Shown: piece after piece, positions 1 through 8,058 of the stretch | How positions within the stretch are numbered: position 1 is the first letter of the stretch | Layout: the number at the start of each line of letters is the position of its first letter | Assembly: GCF_900240335.1 (NCBI RefSeq) | Contig: NZ_LT964979.1 | Span: forward strand, 2,418,001-2,482,000 | Reading direction: 5' to 3' | DNA from: Flavimobilis massiliensis | Lineage (GTDB): Bacteria > Actinomycetota > Actinomycetes > Actinomycetales > Cellulomonadaceae | DNA length: 64,000 nucleotides | Position numbers and translations under genes: made by a program | The notes under the pieces: generated by a model | Databases searched by the model: none | Seen by the model: the letters and a program-made list of their open reading frames with translations, nothing else | Told to the model about the DNA's origin: nothing

Positions 1-71
1 TCTCTACGGAGGCGGTCGAGAAGGGCTTTCTATCCGCCGTGCACGAGGAGGTGGCGTGGCGTGTCGCATAG
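1..71 (+). CDS. C-terminal end of an unidentified protein (partial)
   Basis: An open frame entering from the left edge (first whole codon at base 3) ends with TAG at 69-71. Its last residues read SAVHEEVAWRVA. It overlaps the GTG start of the next gene (61) by 11 bases, as in translationally coupled operons. An ABC-type ATPase would fit in front of two small membrane proteins, but too little is visible to say so. Only about 22 codons are present. Confidence 0.5.
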   Translation, partial: STEAVEKGFLSAVHEEVAWRVA

Positions 72-1347
72 GTCTCGAGCGTTTCGGCCGGTGCAGTTTG
101 TCCTGCGTCGCGGTCTGCTCTTTTGGGCGGCGGTGGTCGTCCTCGGTGTCGAGGTTGCTTCGGCGTTTCAACGAGGCGCGATGTGGCGTGGCGACGTCGT
201 GTGGACGATTGACTGGATTAGCGTGTCGTTCGTCGCGGTCGGCCCGCTTGTCGCAGGTTTCGCCGCCATCGACACGGCTCGTCTCAGTGTTGGCAGCGAG
301 TACTTGGCCGGACAACGGTTCTGGCGCACCCCTGGCTTCGCTGTTGGTCTGTCCTACGCCATAGGCATCGGTGCCGTGCACCTTCTTGTCCTCGCCGGTG
401 CTCTGGGGATCTCGTTCTACCCGTCCTTCCGCTTGGGTGCCGGGTGGGTGTGGGATCCGTCCACGATCGTGGCGATCCTGGCGCAGCTTTCGATGATTGC
501 GTTCTTCGCCGCATTAGGTTCCCTGATGGGACGCTTCCTTCGGCCTGTACTCGGAGGCATCTCAGCGGCGCTCGCTTCGTTCGCGTGCGTATACGCGTTC
601 GGAACCCCCGGTGGCTCGATGTCGCTGCTCGACAGCGGAGTCGCCACCGTACCCAGGGTTGGGTATGCCTATAGTGCGACGTTCCTGACCATCCAGGTGC
701 TCTTTCTGCTTGCAGTGACTATCGCTCTCCATGCGATCCGGCCCGCGGGTGCAGTTGGCTCATCTCGGCCGAGGGGTGGTGACGCGGCTATCGCCGGGCT
801 CGTTGTCGCTGCGGTGACGGTCGGGACGTCATTCGCGCCGGTAGAGCGTCTCGAGCCGGTCGCGGCTCAGCCTGATTACTGTGCATCAGTCATCGGAGTT
901 CCGACCTGTTATTACCGGCAGCACGCGCGGGTCTCGAAGGCCTTCCAGGACGTGCTCTGGACAGCATTCGGTGCGGCGCAGGACTCCGGATACGGCGCGC
1001 TCGTCCCGGCGCGCGTGGCCGAGGCGAGTCGTACAATTCTCCCCGCAGCCGTGGATCCCGGGGTCGGAACCGTGTTCATCTCGTCGGACCACTTGTCAGG
1101 CTTGCGTCCGACGACGTGGGAAGTCGTTCAGGGGCTCGTAGAACCCGTGCACTGCCCTCAGGTGCGAGGCGAACTTCCTCCCTCGGAGAGGTACTGGTCC
1201 GACCTTCTTGCTCTCACCGCGACCTGGGTCGACCTCGTCGAGCCTGGACAAGGCGAAGCGAACGGTTTCGTCGGCGATCCACTTTCTCCTACGGCCGCGG
1301 CCGCACTGCTTGACGAGTTTCGAACATGTACTTACGCGTTCCAGTAG
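61..1347 (+). CDS. Polytopic membrane protein with extracytoplasmic C-terminal domain
   Basis: This 428-residue protein has no function I recognise. About seven hydrophobic segments lie in the first 262 residues (near 17-37, 50-70, 92-118, 133-153, 160-180, 205-225 and 243-262). They are followed by a soluble tail of roughly 165 residues with several cysteines (PDYCASVIGVPTCYYR, VEPVHCPQV, FRTCTYAFQ), suggesting a disulfide-bonded domain outside the cell. The GTG start at 61 has GAGGAGG upstream and overlaps the preceding gene; the end overlaps the next gene by 22 bases, so the three form one operon. The layout resembles an ABC-2-type permease unit, which is inference. GC is visibly lower than in the rest of the window, hinting at transfer. 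Confidence 0.75.
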   Translation: MSHRSRAFRPVQFVLRRGLLFWAAVVVLGVEVASAFQRGAMWRGDVVWTIDWISVSFVAVGPLVAGFAAIDTARLSVGSEYLAGQRFWRTPGFAVGLSYAIGIGAVHLLVLAGALGISFYPSFRLGAGWVWDPSTIVAILAQLSMIAFFAALGSLMGRFLRPVLGGISAALASFACVYAFGTPGGSMSLLDSGVATVPRVGYAYSATFLTIQVLFLLAVTIALHAIRPAGAVGSSRPRGGDAAIAGLVVAAVTVGTSFAPVERLEPVAAQPDYCASVIGVPTCYYRQHARVSKAFQDVLWTAFGAAQDSGYGALVPARVAEASRTILPAAVDPGVGTVFISSDHLSGLRPTTWEVVQGLVEPVHCPQVRGELPPSERYWSDLLALTATWVDLVEPGQGEANGFVGDPLSPTAAAALLDEFRTCTYAFQ

Positions 1348-1964
1348 CACTGAGAGCTGCCCGAGTCATTGTGCGTGTGGGAGGACTCTATGACGTCATC
1401 CCGCTGCTCGTGCTCGGTCTCGTCGTGACCGCCGTATACCACTCTGGAACGATTGATGAGCTCGGACCCATCACGTTCGAGCCCAAGATCCCGGTAATGG
1501 TCCTAGTCCCGGTCATCTTTGCCGTCGCCTGCGGTGCCAGCCACGGGACAGCTACCTCGCCGGTGATCGTGAGATGTGCGCGAGTGCATGTCGCGCGGGC
1601 GATGTCGTTCCTCTGTGTCGTGGTGATCGCGCTTGGCGCGCTATGGCTCGGTGATTACCTCTCGGCGACGAGCGTGTTCGTTCCCTCGGTGAGAAACTTC
1701 ATGCTCTTCGGGGGCGTCGCGCTCGCCGCAGCGGCGCTCGCCGGAGTCGCCTACGGTTGGATTCCGGTCGTCGTCCTCCTCGGTGGGGCCGTGTTGTCCC
1801 CGATTGATGACTCGCCTTTTTCCTTCTACGGGCTCGTCTTTGGCAATGCCACCACCTTCCAGCTTTGCGTCGTCGGGCTGGTCGCGACTGTCGGCCTCAC
1901 GGTGGCGATCTGGGACCCACGTAGCCCCGGCTACCTCCGTCGCAGCACGATCCTCACCGCATGA
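1326..1964 (+). CDS. Small polytopic membrane protein, second subunit of the operon
   Basis: A 212-residue hydrophobic protein with about five membrane segments and no domain I recognise. The ATG at 1326 lies inside the last codons of the upstream gene (22-base overlap), so the two are probably co-translated and work together. The gene ends at 1964, 11 bases inside the 3' end of the convergent helicase gene, leaving no room for a separate terminator. Base composition is A/T-richer than the neighbours, as in the upstream partner. A permease subunit of an ABC-2-like exporter is one possibility; nothing in the sequence proves it. Confidence 0.7.
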   Translation: MYLRVPVALRAARVIVRVGGLYDVIPLLVLGLVVTAVYHSGTIDELGPITFEPKIPVMVLVPVIFAVACGASHGTATSPVIVRCARVHVARAMSFLCVVVIALGALWLGDYLSATSVFVPSVRNFMLFGGVALAAAALAGVAYGWIPVVVLLGGAVLSPIDDSPFSFYGLVFGNATTFQLCVVGLVATVGLTVAIWDPRSPGYLRRSTILTA

Positions 1965-4425
1965 CATGCCCACCTGGCGCGCACGCGAGCACCGCGTCGA
2001 GCAGGCGCACCGCCGCATCCTTCTCGAGCGGGTTGTTCTGCGAGCCGCACTTGGGCGACTGCACGCACGCCGGGCAGCCTGCCTGGCACGGGCAGTCCGC
2101 GATCGACTCGCGCGTCGCGCGCAGCCACGTCGCACCGAGCTCGAAGCCACGCTCCGCGAAGCCCGCGCCGCCCGGGTAGGCGTCGTACACGAAGACCGTC
2201 GCCTCACCCGTGTCGACGTGCATGGCCGTCGAGACACCGCCGAGGTCCCAGCGGTCGCACGTCGCGAGCAGCGGCAGCAGGCCGATCGACGCGTGCTCGG
2301 CCGCGTGGAGCGCACCCGGCGCGAGCTCGGCCGTGACCCCCGCCGCCTCGAGGACGTCGGCCGGCGCCGTCCACCACACGGCGGTCGTCGGCAGCGTGCG
2401 CGGCGGCAGGTCGAGGTCGTGGTTCGAGACGATCTCGAGGCCCGGCAGGCGACGCTTCGTGTAGGAGACGACCTGCGTCGTCACGTCGACGTCGCCGAGG
2501 CCCCAGCGCACCGAGCGGCCGCCCGCGGTCCACATGCGCTCGCGCGCGCCGTCGTGCACGGCGATCGTCGTGATGTCGTGCGACCACGTGCCGTAGTCGA
2601 CGTCCTTGCGCCCGACGAGAGCGACCTTGTCCTCGAGGTCGAGCTCCCGCACAACGTACGACGTGCCCTGGTGGACGTACACCGCGCCCGTGTGGACCGA
2701 CCCGTCGGCGCCCGCCGCGTCGACCGTGCCGAGCATGCGGCCCGTGCCGTCCTCGACGACGCGCACCGGTTCACCGCCCGAGCCGCGCAGGTCGGTGAGA
2801 CCCGCGGCCGACGTCGGGTGCGTCCAGAACCAGCCCGTCGGGCGGCGACGCAGGGCGCCCCGCCGCTCGAGCACGTCGAGCACCTCGCGGGCGTGCGGCC
2901 CGAACGCGTCGAGCTCGTCCTCGCGCAGCGGCAGCTCGGCCGCGGCCGCGCACAGGTGCGGTGCGAGCACGTGCGGGTTGCCAGGGTCGAAGACCGTCGC
3001 CTCGAGCGGGGCGTCGAAGATCGCCTCGGGATGATGGACGAGGTACGTGTCGAGAGGGTCCTCGCGCGCGACGAACGCGACGAGACCGTCGGCCCCCGCC
3101 CGCCCGGCGCGCCCCGCCTGCTGCCAGATGGACATGCGCGTGCCCGGCCAACCGACGACGAGCACCGCGTCGAGCCCCGAGATGTCGACGCCGAGCTCAA
3201 GGGCGTTCGTCGTCGCGAGCGCCCGCAGCCGGCCCGAGCGGATCGCGTCCTCGAGCTCGCGGCGCTCCTCGGGCAGGTAGCCGCCCCGGTACGCCGCGAC
3301 CGCGCCACCAAGTCGCGGGGAGACTGCCGTGAGCGCACGCTGCGCGGACATCGCGACCGACTCCGCGCCGCGCCGCGACCGGCAGAACGCGAGCGTCCGC
3401 GCGCCCGCCGACGTGAGGTCCGCGAGGAGGTCGGCGGCCTCCGCGGTCGCCGAGCGGCGAGGCCGCGGCTCAGTCTCCTCGGGCGCGTCGACCCACCACT
3501 CGTCGGGCGCCTCCCCGGGCGTGAACGTCACGAAGCCGTCGTCGACGCCCGCGTCCGTGCCGGGCAGCTCCGCCGGCTCCCACAGGACGAACGTTCGACG
3601 ACCGGTCGGCGCCGTGTCCGCGGTCACCGCGACGACATCCTCCTGGTCGACACCCACGAGGCGCGCCGTCGTCCGCGCGGGCTCCGCGCTCGTCGCCGAC
3701 GCGACGACGAACGTCGGGCCCTCGGGCCGCCCCGAGTAGTGCGCGCACAGCCGCCGCAGGCGGCGCAGCACGAGCGCGACGTGCGCCCCGAGCACACCGC
3801 GGAACGCGTGACCCTCGTCGACGACGACGTATCGCAGCGAGCGCAGCAGCCGCGCCCAGCGCGCGTGCTGCGGCAGGAGCGCGAAGTGCAGGAAGTCGGG
3901 GTTCGTGAGGACGACGTCCGCATGGTCACGGACCCAGCGGCGCTCCTCGTACGGGGTGTCGCCGTCGCACGTCGCGACCTTGAGGTCGGGCGTGCCCGCG
4001 GCAGCGAGCAACTGCTCGAGGCCGACGAGTTGGTCGGCGGCGAGCGCCTTCGTCGGGCACAGGTAGAGGACCGAGCCGCGGGCGCGGACCGACTCGATGC
4101 GGCCCGGGTCGAACGTGCCGCGGGCGTGGTCAACGCGCACCGAAGTGAGCGCGGGCAGCCAGAAGGCGAGGGACTTGCCCGAGCCCGTCGACGTGCCGAT
4201 GACCGTGTGCCGCCCCGCCCACGCTGCGTCTGCGGCCTCGACCTGGTGGCGCCAGGGGCGCTCGACGCCGAGCGCGCGGTAGCCCGCGACGAGGTCGCGG
4301 TCCGCCCAGACGGGCCAGTCGGCGTGCGTGCCGGCGCGGGCGGGCACGTGCTCGACGTGCGTCGCACGGGCGTCACGGCGGCCGCCCGCGAGGAGCACGT
4401 CGAGAAGGTCGGTGGGCACCAGCAC
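1954..4425 (-). CDS. DEAD/DEAH-box helicase with C-terminal Cys cluster (MrfA/Lhr type)
   Basis: An 823-residue superfamily 2 helicase. Residues 77-85 carry the Walker A motif GTSTGSGKS, a DEGH box (VVVDEGHAF) follows near residue 200, and the second RecA domain has the Q/R-rich motif VI (IWQQAGRAGRAG). The C-terminal part ends in a four-Cys cluster (CPCQAGCPACVQSPKC) typical of DUF1998 proteins such as Bacillus MrfA (YprA), a 3'-5' helicase that repairs mitomycin damage. The nuclease partner MrfB is not adjacent. The GTG start is preceded by GGGAGG. It converges on and overlaps the membrane operon by 11 bases. DNA repair is inferred from the family. Confidence 0.9.
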   Translation of the reverse strand: MLVPTDLLDVLLAGGRRDARATHVEHVPARAGTHADWPVWADRDLVAGYRALGVERPWRHQVEAADAAWAGRHTVIGTSTGSGKSLAFWLPALTSVRVDHARGTFDPGRIESVRARGSVLYLCPTKALAADQLVGLEQLLAAAGTPDLKVATCDGDTPYEERRWVRDHADVVLTNPDFLHFALLPQHARWARLLRSLRYVVVDEGHAFRGVLGAHVALVLRRLRRLCAHYSGRPEGPTFVVASATSAEPARTTARLVGVDQEDVVAVTADTAPTGRRTFVLWEPAELPGTDAGVDDGFVTFTPGEAPDEWWVDAPEETEPRPRRSATAEAADLLADLTSAGARTLAFCRSRRGAESVAMSAQRALTAVSPRLGGAVAAYRGGYLPEERRELEDAIRSGRLRALATTNALELGVDISGLDAVLVVGWPGTRMSIWQQAGRAGRAGADGLVAFVAREDPLDTYLVHHPEAIFDAPLEATVFDPGNPHVLAPHLCAAAAELPLREDELDAFGPHAREVLDVLERRGALRRRPTGWFWTHPTSAAGLTDLRGSGGEPVRVVEDGTGRMLGTVDAAGADGSVHTGAVYVHQGTSYVVRELDLEDKVALVGRKDVDYGTWSHDITTIAVHDGARERMWTAGGRSVRWGLGDVDVTTQVVSYTKRRLPGLEIVSNHDLDLPPRTLPTTAVWWTAPADVLEAAGVTAELAPGALHAAEHASIGLLPLLATCDRWDLGGVSTAMHVDTGEATVFVYDAYPGGAGFAERGFELGATWLRATRESIADCPCQAGCPACVQSPKCGSQNNPLEKDAAVRLLDAVLACAPGGHVMR

Positions 4426-4477
4426 ATCCTCCCACCGTGCGCACGTCCCGAAGGGTGGGATGAATCGGCCCGAACCG

Positions 4478-4507
4478 TTGACACGCTCATGACCAAGGTC
4501 CTAGTTT
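4478..4507 (+). promoter_or_regulatory. Promoter of the riboswitch-controlled oxidoreductase
   Basis: A perfect -35 TTGACA (4478-4483) and a -10 of TAGTTT (4502-4507, 18-bp spacing) or CTAGTT (4501-4506, 17 bp). Transcription would begin near 4514, about 50 bases before the SAM-IV aptamer, leaving a leader of roughly 480 bases before the main gene. It is the closest match to a housekeeping promoter seen in the window. Confidence 0.75.
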
Positions 4508-4563
4508 CGAAACACTTGCGGTGAGCGCCTCGTGGCGCTTCTCCGAAAGGGAACGATCAACCT

Positions 4564-4680
4564 CAGGTCATGAGCGTCAGCGCCAAGCCCCGGCTGGCTG
4601 ACCAGCAACCCCCGCGCGGGGGTGCTCCGGGTGAGGACCAGGCTCCGTCCGCCGTGGACGGGGCAACGAGCGCAGCCGCC
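4564..4680 (+). promoter_or_regulatory. SAM-IV riboswitch
   Basis: The sequence reads like the actinobacterial SAM-IV aptamer: GGTCATGAG at 4566, then the AAGCCCCGG block, a GCTGACCAGCAACC junction, a GC-rich hairpin, GTGCTCCGGGTGAGGACC closing the P1-like helix (GGTC 4566-4569 with GACC 4636-4639), then a separate CCGTCC/GGACGG hairpin (4645-4661) and GGGCAA. SAM-IV binds S-adenosylmethionine and usually turns off methionine or sulfur genes when SAM is plentiful. It precedes a Cys-rich leader ORF and an LLM-type oxidoreductase. Confidence 0.85.
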
Positions 4681-4706
4681 ACGTGCGGCGCGGACAGGAG
4701 AGCACG

Positions 4707-4805
4707 ATGCACCAGGCAGGATGGCAGCGAACCCTCGCGGCGACCCGTCAGGCCCGAATGTGCATGTGTATGTCGACCTGTGCCGACCGGTGCTGTCAGC
4801 GCTGA
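4707..4805 (+). CDS. Cysteine-rich leader peptide
   Basis: A 32-codon ORF with a good ribosome site (AGGAG at 4696-4700, six bases before the ATG). Its second half is packed with cysteines and a few repeated methionines: RMCMCMSTCADRCC, five Cys within 14 residues. Polycysteine leader ORFs that sense cysteine by attenuation are known upstream of sulfur genes in mycobacteria. Here the ORF sits between a SAM-IV riboswitch and an oxidoreductase gene starting 187 bases later, and a stem-loop (4948-4971) lies just before that gene's ribosome site. The peptide itself probably has no function beyond stalling; that is inferred. Confidence 0.75.
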   Translation: MHQAGWQRTLAATRQARMCMCMSTCADRCCQR

Positions 4806-4947
4806 CCAGCGCGACCACCGTCTGAGCACCCGGCCCGCGACCAGCTCGCGCGCCCCCGTCCACGCCGGCGCCACGCGCCGCCCGGACCACACCCGCCGTC
4901 GCGCGGGACCACGACACTCCTTGCACGAGCCCCTCCCGCCGAGCGCC

Positions 4948-4971
4948 ACGACGCGCCGCCGGGCGGGTCGT
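4948..4971 (+). promoter_or_regulatory. Stem-loop in front of the oxidoreductase ribosome site
   Basis: ACGAC (4948-4952) pairs with GTCGT (4967-4971), enclosing a GC-rich inner stem. It ends eight bases before the GGAAGG ribosome site (4980-4985). No T-tract follows, so control of translation start or Rho-dependent termination is more likely than intrinsic termination. It is a candidate output element for the leader peptide. Confidence 0.45.
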
Positions 4972-4992
4972 CCCTGCCCGGAAGGCACAGCC

Positions 4993-5988
4993 ATGACCTC
5001 GCAGAACCGCACCAACGCCACGAACCCCGCACTCAACGAGCGCGCCCGGATCCACCTCGGCCTCGACCTCACCGCCGCCGGCGCCCGCCGCTTCTCGAGC
5101 CCCCTGCCCGTCCCCGCGCCCGTGGGCGCGCTCAACGCCGAGCGCCTCAACGATCTCGTGCGCACCGCCGAGCGCGGAACCCTCGACCTCGTCGCCATCA
5201 GCGACGACTTCCGGCTCCAGCCCGAGACCATCGGCCTGCTCCGCGGCCGCCTCGACGCTGCCGTCATCACCTCCCGCCTCGGCCGCATCACCGACCGCCT
5301 CGGCCTCGTCGCGACGATCTCGCCCGAGTCCAACGAGCCCGGCCACGTCGCGACGGCCCTCCAGACGATCTCCCGGAACTCGGGTGGGCGCGCAGGTTGG
5401 CAGGTCGACGGCTCGACGCCCGACCGCCTCGTCCAGGCTGTCACCCGCCAGGTGTCGTCGATCGCGCCGACCGTCGTCTCCGTCCGCAACCGCGCGCACC
5501 TCGAGCGCGCGGGCCGTCTCGCGGACGTCGTCCGCATCGGCGCCCACACCCTCGAGGACGCGCTCGAGCAGCGCCGCACCGTCCGGACCGCCGCGGTCGA
5601 GGCCGGCCGTGCCGCCGACGACGTGCTCGTGCTCGTCGACCTCTTCGCCGTCACCGGCCCCGACCGGGCGAGCGCGGAGGCCCGTCTCGACCTCCTCGAC
5701 GCGTTCGAGGGCACCGAGGTCGTCGCCGCGCACTCCGGCTCGATCATCCAGGTCGGCACGCCCCTCGACCTCGCCCACCTCATCGAGGAGTGGCACGCCG
5801 CGGGCGCCGTCGATGGTTTCGTCGTCACGCCGTCGTCGCTCGTCGCCGACGTCACCGGGCTCGTCGACGGCGTCGTCCCTGTGCTCCGCGCGCGCGGCCT
5901 CTTCCGCGACGCCTACCCGGGCGCGACCCTCCGCGAGACGCTCGGCATCACGAGCTCGGTCGGCGCGCTCACGCGCTCGGGCCACTAG
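4993..5988 (+). CDS. LLM-class flavin-dependent oxidoreductase-like protein
   Basis: A 331-residue protein whose sequence (IHLGLDLTAAGARR, ALNAERLNDLVRTAERG, ITDRLGLVATIS, TALQTISRNSGGRAGWQV) follows the luciferase-like monooxygenase fold of NtaA/SnaA/DszA proteins. Members use reduced flavin to oxidise sulfonates, thioethers, aminopolyacids or antibiotics. The ATG at 4993 has GGAAGG seven bases upstream; an in-frame opening to 4570 runs through the riboswitch and is not used. SAM-IV plus the Cys-rich leader imply a role in sulfur salvage or assimilation; the substrate is unknown. It is shorter than many relatives. A strong terminator follows, so it is a single-gene unit. Confidence 0.8.
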   Translation: MTSQNRTNATNPALNERARIHLGLDLTAAGARRFSSPLPVPAPVGALNAERLNDLVRTAERGTLDLVAISDDFRLQPETIGLLRGRLDAAVITSRLGRITDRLGLVATISPESNEPGHVATALQTISRNSGGRAGWQVDGSTPDRLVQAVTRQVSSIAPTVVSVRNRAHLERAGRLADVVRIGAHTLEDALEQRRTVRTAAVEAGRAADDVLVLVDLFAVTGPDRASAEARLDLLDAFEGTEVVAAHSGSIIQVGTPLDLAHLIEEWHAAGAVDGFVVTPSSLVADVTGLVDGVVPVLRARGLFRDAYPGATLRETLGITSSVGALTRSGH

Positions 5989-6013
5989 CCCGTCCCGCAC
6001 CCCGTCGACGCCT

Positions 6014-6050
6014 CCGCGCAGGTGGCTGCTCCCCGCAGCCACCTGCGCGG
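6014..6050 (+). terminator. Terminator after the flavin oxidoreductase
   Basis: A perfect 16-bp stem (CCGCGCAGGTGGCTGC, 6014-6029) with a five-base loop and its complement at 6035-6050. It begins 26 bases after the stop codon of the oxidoreductase. Confidence 0.8.
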
Positions 6051-6136
6051 ACGCATTCTCACGGGAGGTGGGGCCGCTTGGAGGCACAGGTGCGGCACGG
6101 GGCCGAGACCTCACCCAGGTCCGCACCGGGAAAAAC

Positions 6137-6164
6137 CTCACCACGGACGTACGGCAGCCGATGA
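6137..6164 (+). promoter_or_regulatory. Sigma-28 (FliA)-like promoter before the chemoreceptor
   Basis: CTCAC (6137-6141), 15 bases, then GCCGATGA (6157-6164). This resembles the flagellar sigma -10 element GCCGATAA, and the CTCA-type -35 is what I recall for FliA promoters of motile actinobacteria. The chemoreceptor start lies 36 bases downstream. A match to family knowledge, not proof. Confidence 0.5.
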
Positions 6165-6200
6165 GACGCGCATCATGTCCGTCCCGGAGAGGCACCGCCC

Positions 6201-7775
6201 ATGGTCCTGACCAGGCTCACGATCGTCCGCAAGCTCGTCCTCCTCGTCGTCCTCATGACGCTCGGCCTCGCGGCCACGGCTGCCGCCTCGATCGTCCGGA
6301 CCGAGTCGCGCATCGTCACCGAGCGCCGCGCGACGACGCAGGCCGTCGTCGAGACCGCCCTCGGCGCCGTCGAACACTTCGGCGAGCTCGCGACCTCCGG
6401 GGTCATGACGCTCGCCGAGGCGCAGACCGCCGCGGCCGCAGCCGTCGCCCGCATGACCTACCTCGGCGACGAGTACCTGTGGATCAACGACATGGGCCCG
6501 ACGATGATCATGCATCCGACGAACCCCAAGCTCGACGGCACCGACCTCTCGCAGAACACCGACCCCGACGGCACCCGCATCTTCGTCGAGTTCGTCGACG
6601 TCGTCCGCGCCCACGGCGCCGGCTTCGTCGACTACCAGTGGCCCAAGCCCGGGTCCGAGGACCCGCAGCCGAAGATCTCCTACGTCGCGGGCTACGAGCC
6701 GTGGGGCTGGGTCATCGGATCGGGCGTGTACATCGACGACGTCCGCGCGGACGCGCTCGCCGACGCCCGCGGGCTCCTCGCCGTCGCCGGGCTCATCGTC
6801 GTGCTCGTCGGCGCGGGCTCGCTCGTCGTCGCGCGCAGCGTCGTCGTGCCCCTCACGCGGGCGACCGAGGTGCTCGCCGAGGGCGACGCCGACGTGCGCC
6901 TGCCCGTGGGCGAGGGGCGGACCGAGCTCGACCGGCTCGCGCACGCGCTCAACGGCGCGCTCGACCGCAACGCCGACGTCGCACGCGGCGTCCGGGAGGT
7001 GTCCGACGGGCTGCTCGGCGCCGCCGACGGGCTCGTCGTCGCCGGCGACGGCCTCGCAGGTGCCGCCGAGGTGTCGGCGAGCCAGGTCGCGAACGCCCGC
7101 ACCGCGGCGCGCACCGTGAGCGACGGCATCGACGCGGTCGCAGCCGGAGCCTCGCAGATGGGCGCGTCGATCTCCGAGATCGCGCGGCACGCGGGCGAGG
7201 TCGCGCGCATCGCCGACAAGGCCGTCGACGCGGCCGACCGCTCCAACCGCACCGTCGGGGCGCTCGGCGAGTCGTCGGCCGAGATCGGCTCGGTCGTCAA
7301 GCTCATCACGTCGATCGCCGAGCAGACGAACCTCCTCGCGCTCAACGCGACGATCGAGGCCGCGCGCGCGGGCGACGCGGGCAAGGGCTTCGCGGTCGTC
7401 GCGAGCGAGGTCAAGGACCTCGCCCAGGAGACCGCACGCGCGACGGGCGACATCGCCGGACGCATCGACGCGATCCAGGAGGCCGTCGCGAGGGCCGCGG
7501 ACGAGATCGGGCAGATCACGGTCGTCGTCGGGGAGATCAGCCACCACCAGACGACGATCGCGGGCGCCGTCGAGGAGCAGACCGCGACGACCGCGTCGAT
7601 GGCCGCGGCCGTCGCCGACGTCGCCGAGGGCTCGCGCGCGGTCGCCGCGACGCTCGACGACGTCGAGGTCGCCGCCGCCCGCACGACGCAGGAGGTCGTG
7701 ACGATCCGCGACGCCGCGCAGGAGCTCGCGGCGACGTCGCACCGCCTCGCGAGCACGGTCGGCGCGGACGCCTGA
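6201..7775 (+). CDS. Methyl-accepting chemotaxis protein with single Cache sensor
   Basis: A 524-residue chemoreceptor. One membrane helix lies near residues 10-30, followed by an extracytoplasmic Cache-type domain (GDEYLWINDMGPTMIMHPTNPKLDG, with GWVIGSGVYIDDV at its end), a second helix near 193-215, a HAMP-like linker, and a long coiled-coil signalling domain. The hairpin tip that binds CheA/CheW is intact (IAEQTNLLALNATIEAARAG, then GKGFAVVASEVKDLA). Single-Cache receptors often sense small carboxylates; the ligand here is unknown. The ATG has GAGAGG upstream and a FliA-like promoter 36 bases before it, suggesting expression with flagella. A hairpin terminator follows, so it is monocistronic. 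Confidence 0.93.
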   Translation: MVLTRLTIVRKLVLLVVLMTLGLAATAAASIVRTESRIVTERRATTQAVVETALGAVEHFGELATSGVMTLAEAQTAAAAAVARMTYLGDEYLWINDMGPTMIMHPTNPKLDGTDLSQNTDPDGTRIFVEFVDVVRAHGAGFVDYQWPKPGSEDPQPKISYVAGYEPWGWVIGSGVYIDDVRADALADARGLLAVAGLIVVLVGAGSLVVARSVVVPLTRATEVLAEGDADVRLPVGEGRTELDRLAHALNGALDRNADVARGVREVSDGLLGAADGLVVAGDGLAGAAEVSASQVANARTAARTVSDGIDAVAAGASQMGASISEIARHAGEVARIADKAVDAADRSNRTVGALGESSAEIGSVVKLITSIAEQTNLLALNATIEAARAGDAGKGFAVVASEVKDLAQETARATGDIAGRIDAIQEAVARAADEIGQITVVVGEISHHQTTIAGAVEEQTATTASMAAAVADVAEGSRAVAATLDDVEVAAARTTQEVVTIRDAAQELAATSHRLASTVGADA

Positions 7776-7785
7776 CGTCCCGGGA

Positions 7786-7823
7786 CACCTGCCCGGGCGT
7801 CTGCGCAGGCACCCGGGCAGGCG
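7786..7823 (+). terminator. Terminator after the chemoreceptor
   Basis: CCTGCCCGGG (7788-7797) and its complement CCCGGGCAGG (7812-7821) form a ten-pair core that extends by further pairs on both sides. It begins about ten bases after the stop codon. Confidence 0.7.
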
Positions 7824-7857
7824 TCGCGTCGTCCGCGCGGGTCCGACCCGCAACCAG

Positions 7858-7897
7858 GTGACGCCGGCCGCGCCACCGGTGTGGTGGCCGGCGTCAC
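7858..7897. repeat. Perfect 12-bp-arm palindrome upstream of the MFS gene
   Basis: GTGACGCCGGCC (7858-7869) is mirrored by GGCCGGCGTCAC (7886-7897), with a further CCACC/GGTGG pairing inside. It may be a second terminator or an operator: a -10-like TAGCGT follows at about 7921, and the MFS transporter starts at 8059. The long leader (about 130 bases) between them shows no ORF I would trust. Confidence 0.5.
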
Positions 7898-8058
7898 GGA
7901 GCCGGGACAGGGTTCCGTGCTAGCGTCGACGGCGGTGCCGACAGCACCCCGGCAGGACCCCGCCGACGCCACCAGGCCGCGGACGAGTCCTCCGCCCACG
8001 TGCATCACCTGCTCCAGCAGCAAGGCGGCACCGCCCCTGCACGAGAAGGACCCCGCGC

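Noticed and set aside
1783..4524. Very long plus-strand open frame opposite the helicase gene
   Set aside because: Arg/Ala/Val-rich low-complexity translation; it is the usual antisense shadow of a high-GC gene.
6061..6200. Cyclic-di-GMP riboswitch before the chemoreceptor
   Set aside because: A GGTGCGG/CCGCACC stem exists, but none of the GEMM core blocks were found; a sigma-28-like promoter lies there instead.
7934..8058. Leader ORF before the MFS gene at 8059
   Set aside because: An in-frame GTG can be read, but there is no ribosome site and the composition is that of random GC-rich sequence.
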